A stretch of DNA of 64,000 nucleotides from Planctomycetota bacterium. GTDB lineage: Bacteria > Planctomycetota > Planctomycetia > Gemmatales > Gemmataceae. The notes beneath the pieces are model-generated. The model was not told the DNA's origin. It made no database searches and worked only from the letters and a program-made list of their open reading frames with translations. The position numbers and the translations under genes were made by a program. Shown here in pieces: positions 19,283 through 28,160 of the stretch; position 1 is the first letter of the stretch; every line of letters starts with the position of its first letter. The DNA lies in the NCBI GenBank assembly GCA_016195405.1, contig JACPZP010000077.1, positions 1 to 64,000 of the forward strand. The letters run 5' to 3'.

Positions 19283-19897
19283 ATGAATGAACTCCAAGAT
19301 CGCATCGCCCAGTTTCGCAAGATGGCCAATGACGATCCGGACAACGAGCTGGGCCATTATCGGCTCGGTCAGTTGTTGATGGAGGCGGGTCAGCATGCGG
19401 ACGCCGCCCGCTCCTTTCGCCGCACTTTGGAGTTGAGCCCCGAGTTCTCGAAAGTGTACCAGTTTCTGGGATCATGCCTCATTCAACTCGGCAAGCGCGA
19501 GGAGGCGGTCGTGGTCCTCAAGGAAGGCTTTGCCGTCGCGGACCAGCGCGGCGACAATATCCCGCGCGACGAGATCGTTAAACTTTTGGTCGGCCTCGGC
19601 GAGCCGGCGCCTTCGTCAAAGCGGACCTCCGCGGGGGCGCGAAGTGACGCCGGCGGCGGCTTTCGTTGTCAACGCCCCGGCTGCGCGTCGGGCGCTCACG
19701 CCCTGCAACTCGCCAAGCCGCCCATGAACGACGAATTGGGCCGTAAGATCCAGGCATCCGTCTGTGCTGACTGCTGGGAATATTGGCTGCGCAATATGAG
19801 CATCAAGGTCATCAATGAGATGCGTCTCGATTTGAGCGACGAGAAGAGCGTCGAAATCTACGATCAAATCATGCGTGAAACCCTGGGGCTGACATGA
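19283..19897 (+). CDS. TPR protein fused to a YggX-like Fe(II)-trafficking domain
   Basis: This 204-residue fusion has about two to three tetratricopeptide repeats (residues 1-110, for example LGHYRLGQLLMEAGQHADAA and VYQFLGSCLIQLGKREEA). A linker follows, then a C-terminal segment that aligns by eye with YggX (Iron_traffic): a Cys-containing start, a DELGRKIQ element matching GELGKRI, then CWEYW and INEMRLDLSD matching AWAQW and INEKKLN. YggX protects Fe-S clusters and handles iron in enterobacteria. Here four cysteines occur (C-x4-C and C-x2-C) instead of one. ATG 19283 has AGAGGAAG upstream. Its last four bases (ATGA) overlap the PSP1 gene, indicating translational coupling. Confidence 0.8.
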   Translation: MNELQDRIAQFRKMANDDPDNELGHYRLGQLLMEAGQHADAARSFRRTLELSPEFSKVYQFLGSCLIQLGKREEAVVVLKEGFAVADQRGDNIPRDEIVKLLVGLGEPAPSSKRTSAGARSDAGGGFRCQRPGCASGAHALQLAKPPMNDELGRKIQASVCADCWEYWLRNMSIKVINEMRLDLSDEKSVEIYDQIMRETLGLT

Positions 19898-20574
19898 GCG
19901 CCCCTTTGAATCTGACTGCGATCGCCCAGAGCCATGACCGGGAATGGCCCGAGCATTACCTCGTCGCCCATGGCAAGAACGGCGCACTGGCAAGCTTTCC
20001 GGTCGAAACGCCAATGCAGTTGCGGCGCGGCGAGCGGGTCGTTCTGCAAACCAGCCGAGGATTAGAAGCGGGCGAAGTGCGCGGCGCGGCATCGGTTCAG
20101 CAAGCGCGCTTGCTGGGCGTCGGCGCCGGAACGATCCTTCGACCCTTCGGCGATGCGGACGAAAAAGCGCAATCGGCGGGGGAATTCCTGGCGCAAAGTC
20201 TCTTCGAGACCGGGCGGAATCTGGCACGCTCTCTCGGATGTTCCATCGAGATATTGGATGTGGACGTGTTGCATGAGGGGCGGCAGGCGACGGTCCAGTT
20301 TGTCGGCCCTACAACCGACGGATTGGATCGCTTCGCGGCCGAGTTAGGCCGGGCTTGTAGCGTGGAAGTAGTGCTGGAAAATCTAGCTATCCCTGAAGAG
20401 GCCCACGGCGGCTGCGGCAAACCCGATTGCGGCCGATCTGCCGGCGGCTCGTGTTCGACATGCGGCTCCGGAGGCGGCTGTTCATCATGCGGCTCGCACA
20501 AAGTCGATATGCGCGAGTATTTCGCCCACTTGCGCACCCAGATGGAAACCGCTCAGCGAACGCCGCTCGTGTGA
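19894..20574 (+). CDS. PSP1 domain protein with Cys-rich tail
   Basis: This 226-residue protein has a central PSP1 (stage 0 sporulation YaaT-like) domain recognisable from GERVVLQTSRGLEAGEVRG near residue 55 and the following helical and beta part up to about 165. The C-terminal tail, residues about 170-205, carries six cysteines in Gly-rich context (CGKPDCG, CSTCG, CSSCG), a likely metal or Fe-S site. In Firmicutes, YaaT-type PSP1 proteins act with YlbF/YmcA in RNA processing and have been reported to carry Fe-S clusters. Coupling to the YggX fusion suggests an iron or Fe-S role here, which is inference. Confidence 0.82.
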   Translation: MSAPLNLTAIAQSHDREWPEHYLVAHGKNGALASFPVETPMQLRRGERVVLQTSRGLEAGEVRGAASVQQARLLGVGAGTILRPFGDADEKAQSAGEFLAQSLFETGRNLARSLGCSIEILDVDVLHEGRQATVQFVGPTTDGLDRFAAELGRACSVEVVLENLAIPEEAHGGCGKPDCGRSAGGSCSTCGSGGGCSSCGSHKVDMREYFAHLRTQMETAQRTPLV

Positions 20575-20621
20575 GGCAGCAATGAAGCGGCATGCCTTCT
20601 CCCTGCTCGAAACCATCCTCC

Positions 20622-20655
20622 TTAGCGACGGCGCTGTGACGGCGACCGTCGCTAA
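20622..20655. terminator. Hairpin between convergent genes
   Basis: TTAGCGACGG (20622-20631) pairs perfectly with CCGTCGCTAA (20646-20655). It lies between the PSP1 stop and the polyprenyl synthase stop, so it may terminate both. No T-run is present. The TTAGC/GCTAA ends resemble those of palindromic family A. Confidence 0.5.
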
Positions 20656-20728
20656 CGCTTTCGGCTCGTAGTGTCACTCGATTATCGGGGACTTTCTCAA
20701 ATCAATTCTTCGGGTTACGCAAGGCATC

Positions 20729-21727
20729 TCAATTATCGCGATTGACAACGCGATCCGTGAGATGCTCCAGAATAGACTTGCACTCCGATGACGGCAGTCC
20801 GACAAGTTGCGCCGCGGCCTGGGTAGCGAACTCCTCGGCCCGGCGCCGCGCATAGGCAATCGCGCCGCACGCAGCCAGCTCCGGCGCCAGTTGCTCGCGC
20901 TTGTGGTTTGCCGGATTCTTGAGTAGCTCCAATACCCGCCGCGTCTTCTCACCCGATGCGCTGTGCATCAAGTAAATCAAAGGCAGCGTCATCTTTCCTT
21001 GTTCGAGGTCCGATCCCAGCGACTTGCCTACCGACCTCTCCTCACCCACTAGATCGAGCAGATCGTCGGCAATCTGAAACGCCAAGCCCAGATATCGGCC
21101 ATAACTCGCGAGGCGTTCCACCATGTCGTCGTCCATGCCGCTGTAGAGGGCGCCGAGCCGGCAGCAGCAACTGGTCAACTCGGCCGTCTTGCCTTCGATG
21201 ATGTCGAAATAGGCTTCTTCCGCGAGATCGAAGTTGCCGCGCTGGCAGATCTGGTGCAATTCGCCGGCGCAGAGGCGATTGGTGGCTTCGCCGATCAAGC
21301 GGCAGGCGCGGGCCTCGCCCAGGGTGCTGGTAAGGTGGAAGGCGTGCGTGAACAGATAGTCGCCCAGAAGGATGCTGGCCTGGTTGCCCCAGCCGGCGTT
21401 GACCGTGGCCACATGCCGGCGGACGCTGGCGCCGTCCAAAACGTCGTCGTGCACCAACGTGGCGGTGTGGATCATCTCAACGACCGCGGCGAGAACGTGA
21501 TGGGGGCGCTCGACGGCGCCGCACGCCCGAGCTGTCAAAAGGAGCAGGGCAGGGCGGAGCCGTTTGCCCCGGTAATGGCTCAGATGGTTGATGAGCCGTG
21601 AAACGCCGGGTTCGCCGCTCTCGATCGTCTCGCGCAGGATGCGTTCGGCGATCTCAAGGTCGCGCTGGATCGGTTTGAAAAGATCGCCCGTTGAATGAGC
21701 CGGGCGCGTTGCAAGCGTTGGGTTCAT
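20729..21727 (-). CDS. Polyprenyl diphosphate synthase (trans-isoprenyl)
   Basis: This 332-residue enzyme has both aspartate-rich motifs: DDVLD within ATLVHDDVLDGASVRRH near residue 90 and DDLLD within AFQIADDLLDLVG near 215. GKRLRPALLLL marks the substrate-binding region. It condenses isopentenyl diphosphate into a long chain, probably the side chain of menaquinone (compare mqnD at 37.8 kb) or undecaprenyl-type lipids; chain length cannot be stated. I chose ATG 21727 rather than TTG 21733 because AGGA is 9 bases away from the ATG but only 3 from the TTG. Confidence 0.92.
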   Translation of the reverse strand: MNPTLATRPAHSTGDLFKPIQRDLEIAERILRETIESGEPGVSRLINHLSHYRGKRLRPALLLLTARACGAVERPHHVLAAVVEMIHTATLVHDDVLDGASVRRHVATVNAGWGNQASILLGDYLFTHAFHLTSTLGEARACRLIGEATNRLCAGELHQICQRGNFDLAEEAYFDIIEGKTAELTSCCCRLGALYSGMDDDMVERLASYGRYLGLAFQIADDLLDLVGEERSVGKSLGSDLEQGKMTLPLIYLMHSASGEKTRRVLELLKNPANHKREQLAPELAACGAIAYARRRAEEFATQAAAQLVGLPSSECKSILEHLTDRVVNRDN

Positions 21728-21903
21728 GGACAATCATCCTCTCCCGCTCGCATGAATTCAGTTTCGGGCAAAGCCGCGAAGGAAATGAGCGGGGCAACCA
21801 GGTAACCGCAAAAGCGGCCCGCCGGTTAACTCCATGAGTTTCTGAATTTTCAAATCCCTTTGAAGTTTAGGTAGCGCGGGGGAAAAGGTCAATCGAATGC
21901 GCC

Positions 21904-22380
21904 TCAATCGGAACGCCGAAATGGACCGCTCTTGCCGCCGGTCTTTTCTTCGAGGCGGATGCGCTCGATGGTCATGGTCTTATCGACCGATTTGCACATG
22001 TCGTAAACGGTCAGCGCGGCGACGCTAACGGCGGTCAAAGCCTCCATTTCGACGCCGGTGCGGCCGAAGATGCGGACCGTCGCCTCGATGCGCAATAGAT
22101 CGCTTCCTTCGAAGGCGAAATCGAGCGCCGCGGACGATATCGGCAGCGGATGGCAGAGCGGAATCAGTTCGCCGGTGCGCTTGGCGGCCATGATGCCGGC
22201 CAGACGGGCGACTTCGAGGACGTCGCCCTTGACGGCGGCGCGGTCGCGAATGAGCTGCAAGGTCGCCGGCTGCATGCGCACCTGTCCGCTGGCGCGAGCC
22301 TCGCGGAGCGACTCGGCCTTGGCGCTGGTGTCGACCATGCGGCTGGCGCCTTTGTCGTCAAAGTGCGTGAGATCGCTCAT
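21904..22380 (-). CDS. moaC: Cyclic pyranopterin monophosphate synthase MoaC
   Basis: This 158-residue protein is full length. MoaC landmarks are [47 protein letters not shown] (the conserved His), [23 protein letters not shown] and [11 protein letters not shown] with the catalytic Lys-x-x-Asp-Lys region. It makes cyclic pyranopterin monophosphate in molybdenum cofactor synthesis. The ATG is 13 bases after the preceding gene on the same strand; a longer frame exists upstream but starts inside that gene. No other mo gene is visible here. Confidence 0.96.
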   Translation of the reverse strand: MSDLTHFDDKGASRMVDTSAKAESLREARASGQVRMQPATLQLIRDRAAVKGDVLEVARLAGIMAAKRTGELIPLCHPLPISSAALDFAFEGSDLLRIEATVRIFGRTGVEMEALTAVSVAALTVYDMCKSVDKTMTIERIRLEEKTGGKSGPFRRSD

Positions 22381-22393
22381 CGCCGCTTCATTC

Positions 22394-23890
22394 CTATTTG
22401 AATCGGGGGCCGCCTTTGCCCTTCGCGCCGCCGGGGCCGCCGACCTGCTTGGCGCCGACCCGGGCGAACGCATCCATCGTCGTTGGCGTGATCTGTGCCG
22501 TAATGGTGACGCTGGCGCCTTGCTTTTGCGTCTTGAATGTCTTGGTCAAGTCGTCTTTGACGGCAGCCAGCGCGGCGCCTTGCGGTTGCGGCATCAGGGC
22601 GACGATGTTAAAGAATCCCTGCACCGGCCCGGCCCAAATCTCCTTGGCGAGACTCTCCATTTGGCCGGCGTCGGCGTCATTTGCACATGTCATCACTACT
22701 TTCGCTTGGACAGATCGGAAATCCGGCGCGACATCGATTTCAAACGTCGCACTCTTGCTGCGCTCGATCACCGGAAGCGCCGCGGCCAAACTGGGGATCT
22801 GCTTGTTGTCCTTGGGATCGACGCCAGCAAGCTCCTGCTTCATGCGGCCTTGAAACTTGATCATACCCCAGAGAAACTTCGAGCCTGACCCTTTGGCAAA
22901 CGTCGCCATATCCGCAGGGAGTCGCCCCTTTCCCTCAAGAAGTTGTGCGACCTGGACTTCAGGCATGCCAGTGGTTACGACCATGATCTTGTTCGTTGGC
23001 ATCGACATGAATTCGTTTCGTTTTGCCGTCTGGAGCGGAAAGAGCGTTTTCCCCTGAACACTCTTGCCGGCTCCGGCCTTCATCGCGACACGCATTTGTT
23101 CCGCATCCTGCGGACTGGCGAATGCTACGACGGCCACGACCGTGGGTTCGCGACCCGGCAAAACACAGATGAGCGCCTGCTCCGCCTGCTTGAAAACGAT
23201 CGTCTGAGCTTGAGTCAAGCCTTGTTGCTGCATGCCGGCGTTAAAGCCGTCCATGAACTCGGCCTTGGATCTCATTGAAACCAGGCTCACGCCGAAGACC
23301 ACGTCGGTGTCCGCGGGGGCGAAGGCAAGCAGGGCGTCCAGACCAACGGATGAGGCGCCGCCCGCTGCGGGACCTTTGCCGCCTCCGGCATTCGCATTTA
23401 AGAACCCCGGCCAAACCCAAGCCGTCACCGCAAATACTATCGCCAAGGCGCCGACGCCCGACAATGCGAAAATCAACGACAGGTTGGCGCCGGCCTTTTG
23501 CTTACGTTTCTTCTTGCGCGGGCGGTCGTAGTCCTCTTCCTCATCGTCGCGCGGCCTGCGTTTGCGCGGACGGTCGTCTTCGTCGGGTTCCTCCTCCGCC
23601 GCGTGCATTGGCCGTCGCCGCGGACGGTCGTCGTCACGACGGTCGCCGTCTTCCTCATCCACTCTCGGCCGGCGCGGTGCACGCGGAAAATCGTCCTCGT
23701 CGACGTCTTGCGACCTTCGAATCGGAGCTTTCACGACAGGGCGAGTGGTGAACGCCGTGACCGGCTCCTCGACGATAGACGGCGCGAAAACCGCGCCGCA
23801 GCTGGGACATTTCACCTTCTTCCCGGCGGGAATCGAGTTGCTCGTCCTTAGCACTTTTTTGCAACCGGGACATGAGAAGCTCACGGCCAT
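22394..23890 (-). CDS. Zinc-ribbon, single-pass membrane protein with large exported domain
   Basis: This 498-residue protein begins with a zinc ribbon (CPGC...CPSC, residues 6-33). It continues with a long charged linker of alternating Asp/Glu and Arg/Lys tracts (about 60-135), one membrane segment ([22 protein letters not shown], about 143-165), and an external domain of roughly 320 residues. The architecture is common in planctomycetes. No enzyme motif is visible. It lies 19 bases after a YdjY-like lipoprotein gene and 13 bases before moaC. Confidence 0.78.
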   Translation of the reverse strand: MAVSFSCPGCKKVLRTSNSIPAGKKVKCPSCGAVFAPSIVEEPVTAFTTRPVVKAPIRRSQDVDEDDFPRAPRRPRVDEEDGDRRDDDRPRRRPMHAAEEEPDEDDRPRKRRPRDDEEEDYDRPRKKKRKQKAGANLSLIFALSGVGALAIVFAVTAWVWPGFLNANAGGGKGPAAGGASSVGLDALLAFAPADTDVVFGVSLVSMRSKAEFMDGFNAGMQQQGLTQAQTIVFKQAEQALICVLPGREPTVVAVVAFASPQDAEQMRVAMKAGAGKSVQGKTLFPLQTAKRNEFMSMPTNKIMVVTTGMPEVQVAQLLEGKGRLPADMATFAKGSGSKFLWGMIKFQGRMKQELAGVDPKDNKQIPSLAAALPVIERSKSATFEIDVAPDFRSVQAKVVMTCANDADAGQMESLAKEIWAGPVQGFFNIVALMPQPQGAALAAVKDDLTKTFKTQKQGASVTITAQITPTTMDAFARVGAKQVGGPGGAKGKGGPRFK

Positions 23891-23909
23891 GCGACTACTC
23901 CACAGGAGT

Positions 23910-24686
23910 TCATTTGGCTTTTTTGGGAAGGACTGGCTTGGGAAGCACCGGCTTGGCAAGCACCGGCTTGGCAAGCACCGGCTCGAGGATGACCAGCACG
24001 CGCGTCTCCACTTCGGGAATGCGCTCCGTGTTCGCTTCGAACGACAATTCGTCGTTGTCTTTGCTGCTGTCGATCGGCAGATCAAGGAGCGCAGTGTCGA
24101 AGTTCGACACGCAAATCACGTCGCCGTCGTTGGCGGCGTAGAACGGCTTCTTGGTGTTGTCCTCAGGATCGGGAAATAGGCGACTGCCGGCGAACACCCA
24201 ATCATGCTCGAGATCTTTCTGCGTCTTGACGTTGCGGAGCCACTCCGAGGCGGGCCGGCGAATCTTCTTGCCCTTGTCCTCATATTCGAGACTGACCTTG
24301 ATTGCGGCGCCGCTGGGCGGTTGAAACTTGGGTACGAATTGAACGGGCTTGCCCGGCTCGGCCCCGGTCGCGAGCAGGGCCGTGTGAATGTCGCTGGCGT
24401 CGATGTCGGCGGCCAGGATTGCTTCGTGCTCTTTGCCGCGCTTGCGGGTCAGAAGCTGTTCGAGCTGGCCCTTGCGCAGGCAGACGTAGGCTTGGATCAG
24501 CACGCGCCGCTGGTCGCCTTGCAATTCCAAGTAAACGTTCTTGCCGACTTCGACCTTTTTGGCTTCGGCTTTGGGTTGTGCGGGCTCGTTCTTTGGCTTT
24601 GGCTCCGGCTCTTGTTCGGCGCAGCCGGCGAAGACCAGAGCGATGCCCCACAGGACGAACGAAACAAGGGACAGCCGTGTTTTCAT
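23910..24686 (-). CDS. YdjY-like lipoprotein with C-terminal repeat
   Basis: This 258-residue product has a lipoprotein signal (lipobox VFAGC near residue 22) and a Pro/Lys/Glu-rich linker. A domain resembling the planctomycete YdjY type follows (YLELQGDQRRVLIQAYVCLRKG ... EHEAILAADIDASDIHTALL ... PVQFVPKFQPPSG). The last 25 residues are a four-fold KPVL(A/P) repeat whose DNA is a 15-base tandem repeat near 23937-23990. I know of no function for the domain. It is first in the operon with the zinc-ribbon protein and moaC. Confidence 0.75.
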   Translation of the reverse strand: MKTRLSLVSFVLWGIALVFAGCAEQEPEPKPKNEPAQPKAEAKKVEVGKNVYLELQGDQRRVLIQAYVCLRKGQLEQLLTRKRGKEHEAILAADIDASDIHTALLATGAEPGKPVQFVPKFQPPSGAAIKVSLEYEDKGKKIRRPASEWLRNVKTQKDLEHDWVFAGSRLFPDPEDNTKKPFYAANDGDVICVSNFDTALLDLPIDSSKDNDELSFEANTERIPEVETRVLVILEPVLAKPVLAKPVLPKPVLPKKAK

Positions 24687-24716
24687 ACCTGCTAGGTTAG
24701 CAGGCTTTGAGCCCGG

Positions 24717-24758
24717 GGAAAATAAAAAAACAGGCCAGGAACCTGGGTTCCTGGCCTG
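24717..24758 (-). terminator. Rho-independent terminator of the YTV-repeat gene
   Basis: CAGGCCAGGAACC (24731-24743) pairs perfectly with GGTTCCTGGCCTG (24746-24758) around a 2-base loop. The adjoining A-run (24717-24730) reads as a T-run on the minus strand. It is the strongest terminator seen in the window. Confidence 0.92.
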
Positions 24759-24810
24759 CTCGTGAGCTCCAGACCGGGGCGGGCCGCTCCGGTCCGGCGG
24801 GGCCATTGGG

Positions 24811-26811
24811 TTACTTGGGCAACGGGGCCGGAATCTGCTCGGGGGGCGGAGTGTTGCCCACCCGCGGCGACGGGCTGCAACCGGAGTCGCGGCCTCCCGA
24901 GTCGCAACAACTCGGCTCGCAGCAGAACCGGTTGCGGAACAGCCGCTGGAAGAGACCGCCGTGACACGAGTCGTGGCAACCGGTGTTGCAAGTGCTCGTG
25001 CAGCAGGAGTTCTCGCAGCAGCCAGAGCCGCACATCGACGACAGCCGGCCACGAAGACGGCTCAGGAAGCTCTCGCGGCAGCACTCGTTGCAGCAGGCGG
25101 TCGGGCAGCAAGACGTCGGGCAGCACGGCTCGCAGCAAACCGGAACCTTGCGGCACACCTTGACGCACACGTTGTACGGCACGCATTCGGCCACTTGACG
25201 GCGGACGGTGCAGGGGACGGTCTCGCAAACCGTGTAAGGAACGCGGCAGTGGACCGTGCAGCACTTCATCTCGCACACCGTGTACGGGACCTTCTTGCAG
25301 GTCGTGTACTTTTCCATCTCGCACACCGTGTAAGGCACCTTGCGGCACACCGTGTAGGGCACCATGCGGCACACCGTGTACGGGACCTTCTTCACGCAGG
25401 TTTCCTGCACCGTGTCATATACGGTGTACGGGACCTTGCGGACGCGGGTCTGCACGACGTTGCGGCAGGTGGTGTAATTCTGCGTGTGCTTGACGTTGGC
25501 GCCTTCCTCGAACTTGCGGCCTGGACCGTCGCTTTCGTGGCCGACGCCCTTGTCGTCGACGTAAGCGCCGCGAACACAACGGGTGGTCGTGTACGGGACC
25601 TGCGTTTTGACGACTTCGCGCACGGTGCGTTGGACGGTGTAGGGGACCTGGCGCTGAGCGACGGCGCATTCCTTGAAGGTGCGGCCCGGACCGTCGCACT
25701 CGTGGGCGACGCCCTTGTCATCGACGTAGGCGCCGGTGAGGCGGCGGCTGACCGTATAGTTCACCTTCTGGACTTCCGTGTACGGCACCTTGCGGACGAC
25801 GGTGTACGGCACCTTTTCAACCACGGTGTCCCAGCACGTGGTGGTGCAGGGGACGTTCTCGGTGACGCACTTTTCCTTCCAGACCTTGCGGGTGCAGACC
25901 TGGTCGGGAGTGTGGCAGGTCACGCGGCAGCGGCGGGTGACGGGGTAGCTCTTGCAGGTGCAGGGGTCGAAGCAGCATTCCGTGGTGCTCACCCAGCGGG
26001 TGTAGCAGCGGCCCGGCTTGCAATAGGATTCTTCACACCATTCGCCGCATTTGCGGGTCACGCACTTGTTGACGGTGACGGTGCGGCAAATCTTCTTGCA
26101 GCAGTCCCTGTAGCAGGTTTCGCAGACGTTCTTGCATTTGTGGCAGCAGACGTCTTTCGTGCAGCATTCGGTGACGCACTTGCTGACCTGGCAGCAGACG
26201 GTGCGATAGCACGTCTCGCACACAGGCCGGCACACGGTGTGGCAGCACTCATGGCAGTGCTGTTCGCAAATCTGCTTCTGCACCTGGCAGCAGATCGTCC
26301 GGCAATGCTGCTCGTACACCGGGCAGCAAACCCGCTCGCAGACTTCCTTCTCGCAGCAGCGCGGCACGCGCCGGCAGACGGTGTAGGGACAGTCTTTGTA
26401 GCAGGTTTCGTGGCACGCCTTGTAGCAGGTCGTCGTCACGTCCTTGTAGCAGCAGCGATGCACGGGCCGGCAGCACTCTTGCACCACATCCTTGTAGCAG
26501 GTGCGGTAGCAGGGGCGATTGACGGTCCGGCATTCGTCCTTGTAGCAGGTGCGGGTGACCTGCTTGTTGACGGTTTCACAAACGGTCTTGTAGCAGGTGT
26601 GCCAGCGTTTTTCCTGCACGGTTTCCCAGACCAGTTTGTAGCAAACACGATTCTCTTGCTGGCTCGAAGAAAAGCAGCATTGCGCGTCGCAGCTCGGCTG
26701 GGTACAGCACGAGAAACTGGCGGCGCCGCAGTGCGACGCGGATGCCGTCTGGCCCGCCCATAACAGGCCGGCAACGGCAACCACGAGCGACGCTCCCATG
26801 CGCATCCTCAT
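24811..26811 (-). CDS. Cys-rich secreted protein with YTV repeats
   Basis: This 666-residue protein has a signal peptide (MRMRMGASLVVAVAGLLWAGQTASA). I count about 105 cysteines (near 16 percent), mostly as CC, CxxC and CYK/CYR units. The middle and C-terminal parts carry repeated VPYTV(C/V) motifs, the planctomycete YTV domain, and two copies of GAYVDDKGV(A/G)HE(C/S)DGPGR. Such proteins are thought to be structural components of the planctomycete cell wall or envelope, cross-linked by disulfides; that role is inference. GAGGAGG precedes the ATG by 8 bases, and a perfect terminator follows, so it is probably a highly expressed single gene. Confidence 0.9.
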   Translation of the reverse strand: MRMRMGASLVVAVAGLLWAGQTASASHCGAASFSCCTQPSCDAQCCFSSSQQENRVCYKLVWETVQEKRWHTCYKTVCETVNKQVTRTCYKDECRTVNRPCYRTCYKDVVQECCRPVHRCCYKDVTTTCYKACHETCYKDCPYTVCRRVPRCCEKEVCERVCCPVYEQHCRTICCQVQKQICEQHCHECCHTVCRPVCETCYRTVCCQVSKCVTECCTKDVCCHKCKNVCETCYRDCCKKICRTVTVNKCVTRKCGEWCEESYCKPGRCYTRWVSTTECCFDPCTCKSYPVTRRCRVTCHTPDQVCTRKVWKEKCVTENVPCTTTCWDTVVEKVPYTVVRKVPYTEVQKVNYTVSRRLTGAYVDDKGVAHECDGPGRTFKECAVAQRQVPYTVQRTVREVVKTQVPYTTTRCVRGAYVDDKGVGHESDGPGRKFEEGANVKHTQNYTTCRNVVQTRVRKVPYTVYDTVQETCVKKVPYTVCRMVPYTVCRKVPYTVCEMEKYTTCKKVPYTVCEMKCCTVHCRVPYTVCETVPCTVRRQVAECVPYNVCVKVCRKVPVCCEPCCPTSCCPTACCNECCRESFLSRLRGRLSSMCGSGCCENSCCTSTCNTGCHDSCHGGLFQRLFRNRFCCEPSCCDSGGRDSGCSPSPRVGNTPPPEQIPAPLPK

Positions 26812-27090
26812 GATATTGGCCTCCTCAATCGGCTTGGTTGACGCAACTAACGAGTTCGTGTAACGAGTTCGTGTCCTTGACCCCAGTCACGGAACGCCCT
26901 CAACCCGTTCACTCTCTCTTATCGGCCTAATTTTTCCCGGTCGATCACGCCAATGCCGTTTACGGGGCTTGCCCGCCCTCCGGTTGTGCCGTAGGCTCGT
27001 CTTTTGCCGCAGGTGCCCAAGAGGAAAGTGAGGGAATCTGGGCAACTGCGCTTTGACGTACCTAAGACGTTCCCGCGAGAAGATGGGACG
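26812..27090. other. Upstream region of the YTV gene
   Basis: About 280 bases before the terminator of the next minus-strand gene. It must hold the promoter of the strongly designed YTV gene. No gene is visible. Confidence 0.5.
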
Positions 27091-27124
27091 AAAAGAAAAC
27101 CGGCGCTTTCGGGGAAAGCGCCGG
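27091..27124 (-). terminator. Rho-independent terminator of the small Cys-containing gene
   Basis: CCGGCGCTTTC (27100-27110) pairs perfectly with GAAAGCGCCGG (27114-27124) around GGG. The adjoining AAAAGAAAA (27091-27099) gives a T-rich tail on the minus strand. It supports the reality of the gene at 27180-27374. Confidence 0.85.
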
Positions 27125-27179
27125 CACGAGGGTGAGATGGGGTGAATTGCAATCCGGCTTGCAGGGTCGGCGCGAGAGT

Positions 27180-27374
27180 CTAACAGGCAGGCAATACCGA
27201 ACGACGGCAGAGCGTCTCGCATAGGCGGCGGCAGCAATCGAGGTCGCGCAACATCGTCTCGGTGATCATGTGCTGCGTGGTCGAGTCGCGCGCCCATTCC
27301 AGTTGCTTACGACAACCGTCAAGATGCTCGAACATATCCTTGAGCCAAAGCAGATTGGCTTCACGTTTCGACAT
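27180..27374 (-). CDS. Small helical protein with clustered cysteines, unknown
   Basis: This 64-residue protein starts MSKREANLLWLKDMFEHLDGC and ends with cysteines (DLDCCRRLCETLCRR ... C). It reads as two amphipathic helices with cysteines on one face. AAGGGGG lies about 7 bases before the ATG, and its own strong terminator follows 56 bases after the stop. Both support expression. I recognise no family; metal binding or disulfide pairing is possible. Confidence 0.65.
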   Translation of the reverse strand: MSKREANLLWLKDMFEHLDGCRKQLEWARDSTTQHMITETMLRDLDCCRRLCETLCRRSVLPAC

Positions 27375-27771
27375 GACATTCCCCCTTCGGCCTGCTTCAA
27401 CATGCGCCGGTTCGCGCTTCCGGAAGTGCAAGGTTCGTGCCGGTCGAACACGCAACATCTGCGTATGCGGCAACCGATTGGGGGCCAAGCATTTCGGTGG
27501 CGCACCTGCAGCGCGTTGACCGCGCTCACCAGTTCGGCGTTGAATAAATTGCCAAAAAATCAAGGCCATCATTGTAACTTCCGGGTACATTCGCATTCGC
27601 GGTTACCTTGTCAAGCCGAGCGCTGCTTCAAAGCGCTGCTACAAAACTTGGGCAAATCGAATGAACTTTTTCTGAAAACAACTTGACAGCGGCGTGAAAA
27701 CCTGCGACGGATGGATTTATCATCTTTTCCGATAATTTGGTCCGTTTCCACGAAAGGGAGGTCCCCTGGCC
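27375..27771. other. Intergenic region between divergent small genes
   Basis: 397 bases separate the minus-strand small Cys protein and the plus-strand zinc-ribbon protein. Only shadow frames occur. No repeat or RNA gene is recognised. Confidence 0.5.
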
Positions 27772-28077
27772 ATGGTCCATTTCACATGCGATCACTGCGG
27801 CAAGGAACTCTGCCCCGACGGCGACGAGCGGCGTTTTATCCTCAAGATCGAGACTTATCCCGCTCGCGACCCGAACGAACTCACCGAGGAGGATCTCGAG
27901 GACGACCACATGGAAGCAGTCAGCCAGCTCCTGCGCGATCTTGACGACGACGCGTTGGAGTTGGAGAAACCCCGCCAGAGTCTGCGTTACGACCTTTGCG
28001 AGGAGTGCCACCACAAGTTCGTCCACGACCCCCTAGGAAAGGAGATTAGCCACAAGCTTTCCTTCAGCAAGAATTGA
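27772..28077 (+). CDS. Small zinc-ribbon protein, function unknown
   Basis: This 101-residue cytoplasmic protein has one CDHC pair at residues 6-9 and one CEEC pair near 76-79, forming a probable zinc site that brackets an acidic helical middle (LTEEDLEDDHMEAVSQLLRDLDDD). GGGAGG lies about 9 bases before the ATG. The layout is common among small conserved planctomycete proteins. No function is assigned. Confidence 0.78.
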   Translation: MVHFTCDHCGKELCPDGDERRFILKIETYPARDPNELTEEDLEDDHMEAVSQLLRDLDDDALELEKPRQSLRYDLCEECHHKFVHDPLGKEISHKLSFSKN

Positions 28078-28105
28078 CGAATGTAGTGCACTTCGGGCGT
28101 CATCA

Positions 28106-28160
28106 GAGCGGCGCCCGTTAGGAAGCGTTTTGTTCACGCGCTTCCTCACGGGCGCGGCTC
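28106..28160. repeat. Imperfect hairpin between convergent genes
   Basis: GCCCGTTAGGAAGCG (starting 28113) pairs with CGCTTCCTCACGGGC (ending 28153), with flanking GAGC...GCTC, giving about 22 paired bases. It lies after the zinc-ribbon gene and overlaps the stop region of the GT39 gene at 28146. GTAGTGCA occurs as a direct repeat just outside it (28083 and 28164). Confidence 0.6.

Noticed and set aside
23937-23990. CRISPR-like tandem repeat
   Set aside because: The repeats are directly adjacent without spacers and are translated as the end of a lipoprotein.
24961-26763. 600-codon plus-strand frame opposite the YTV gene
   Set aside because: Produced by the repeated codons of the Cys-rich gene; the protein is an Ala/Val/Arg-rich repeat artefact.
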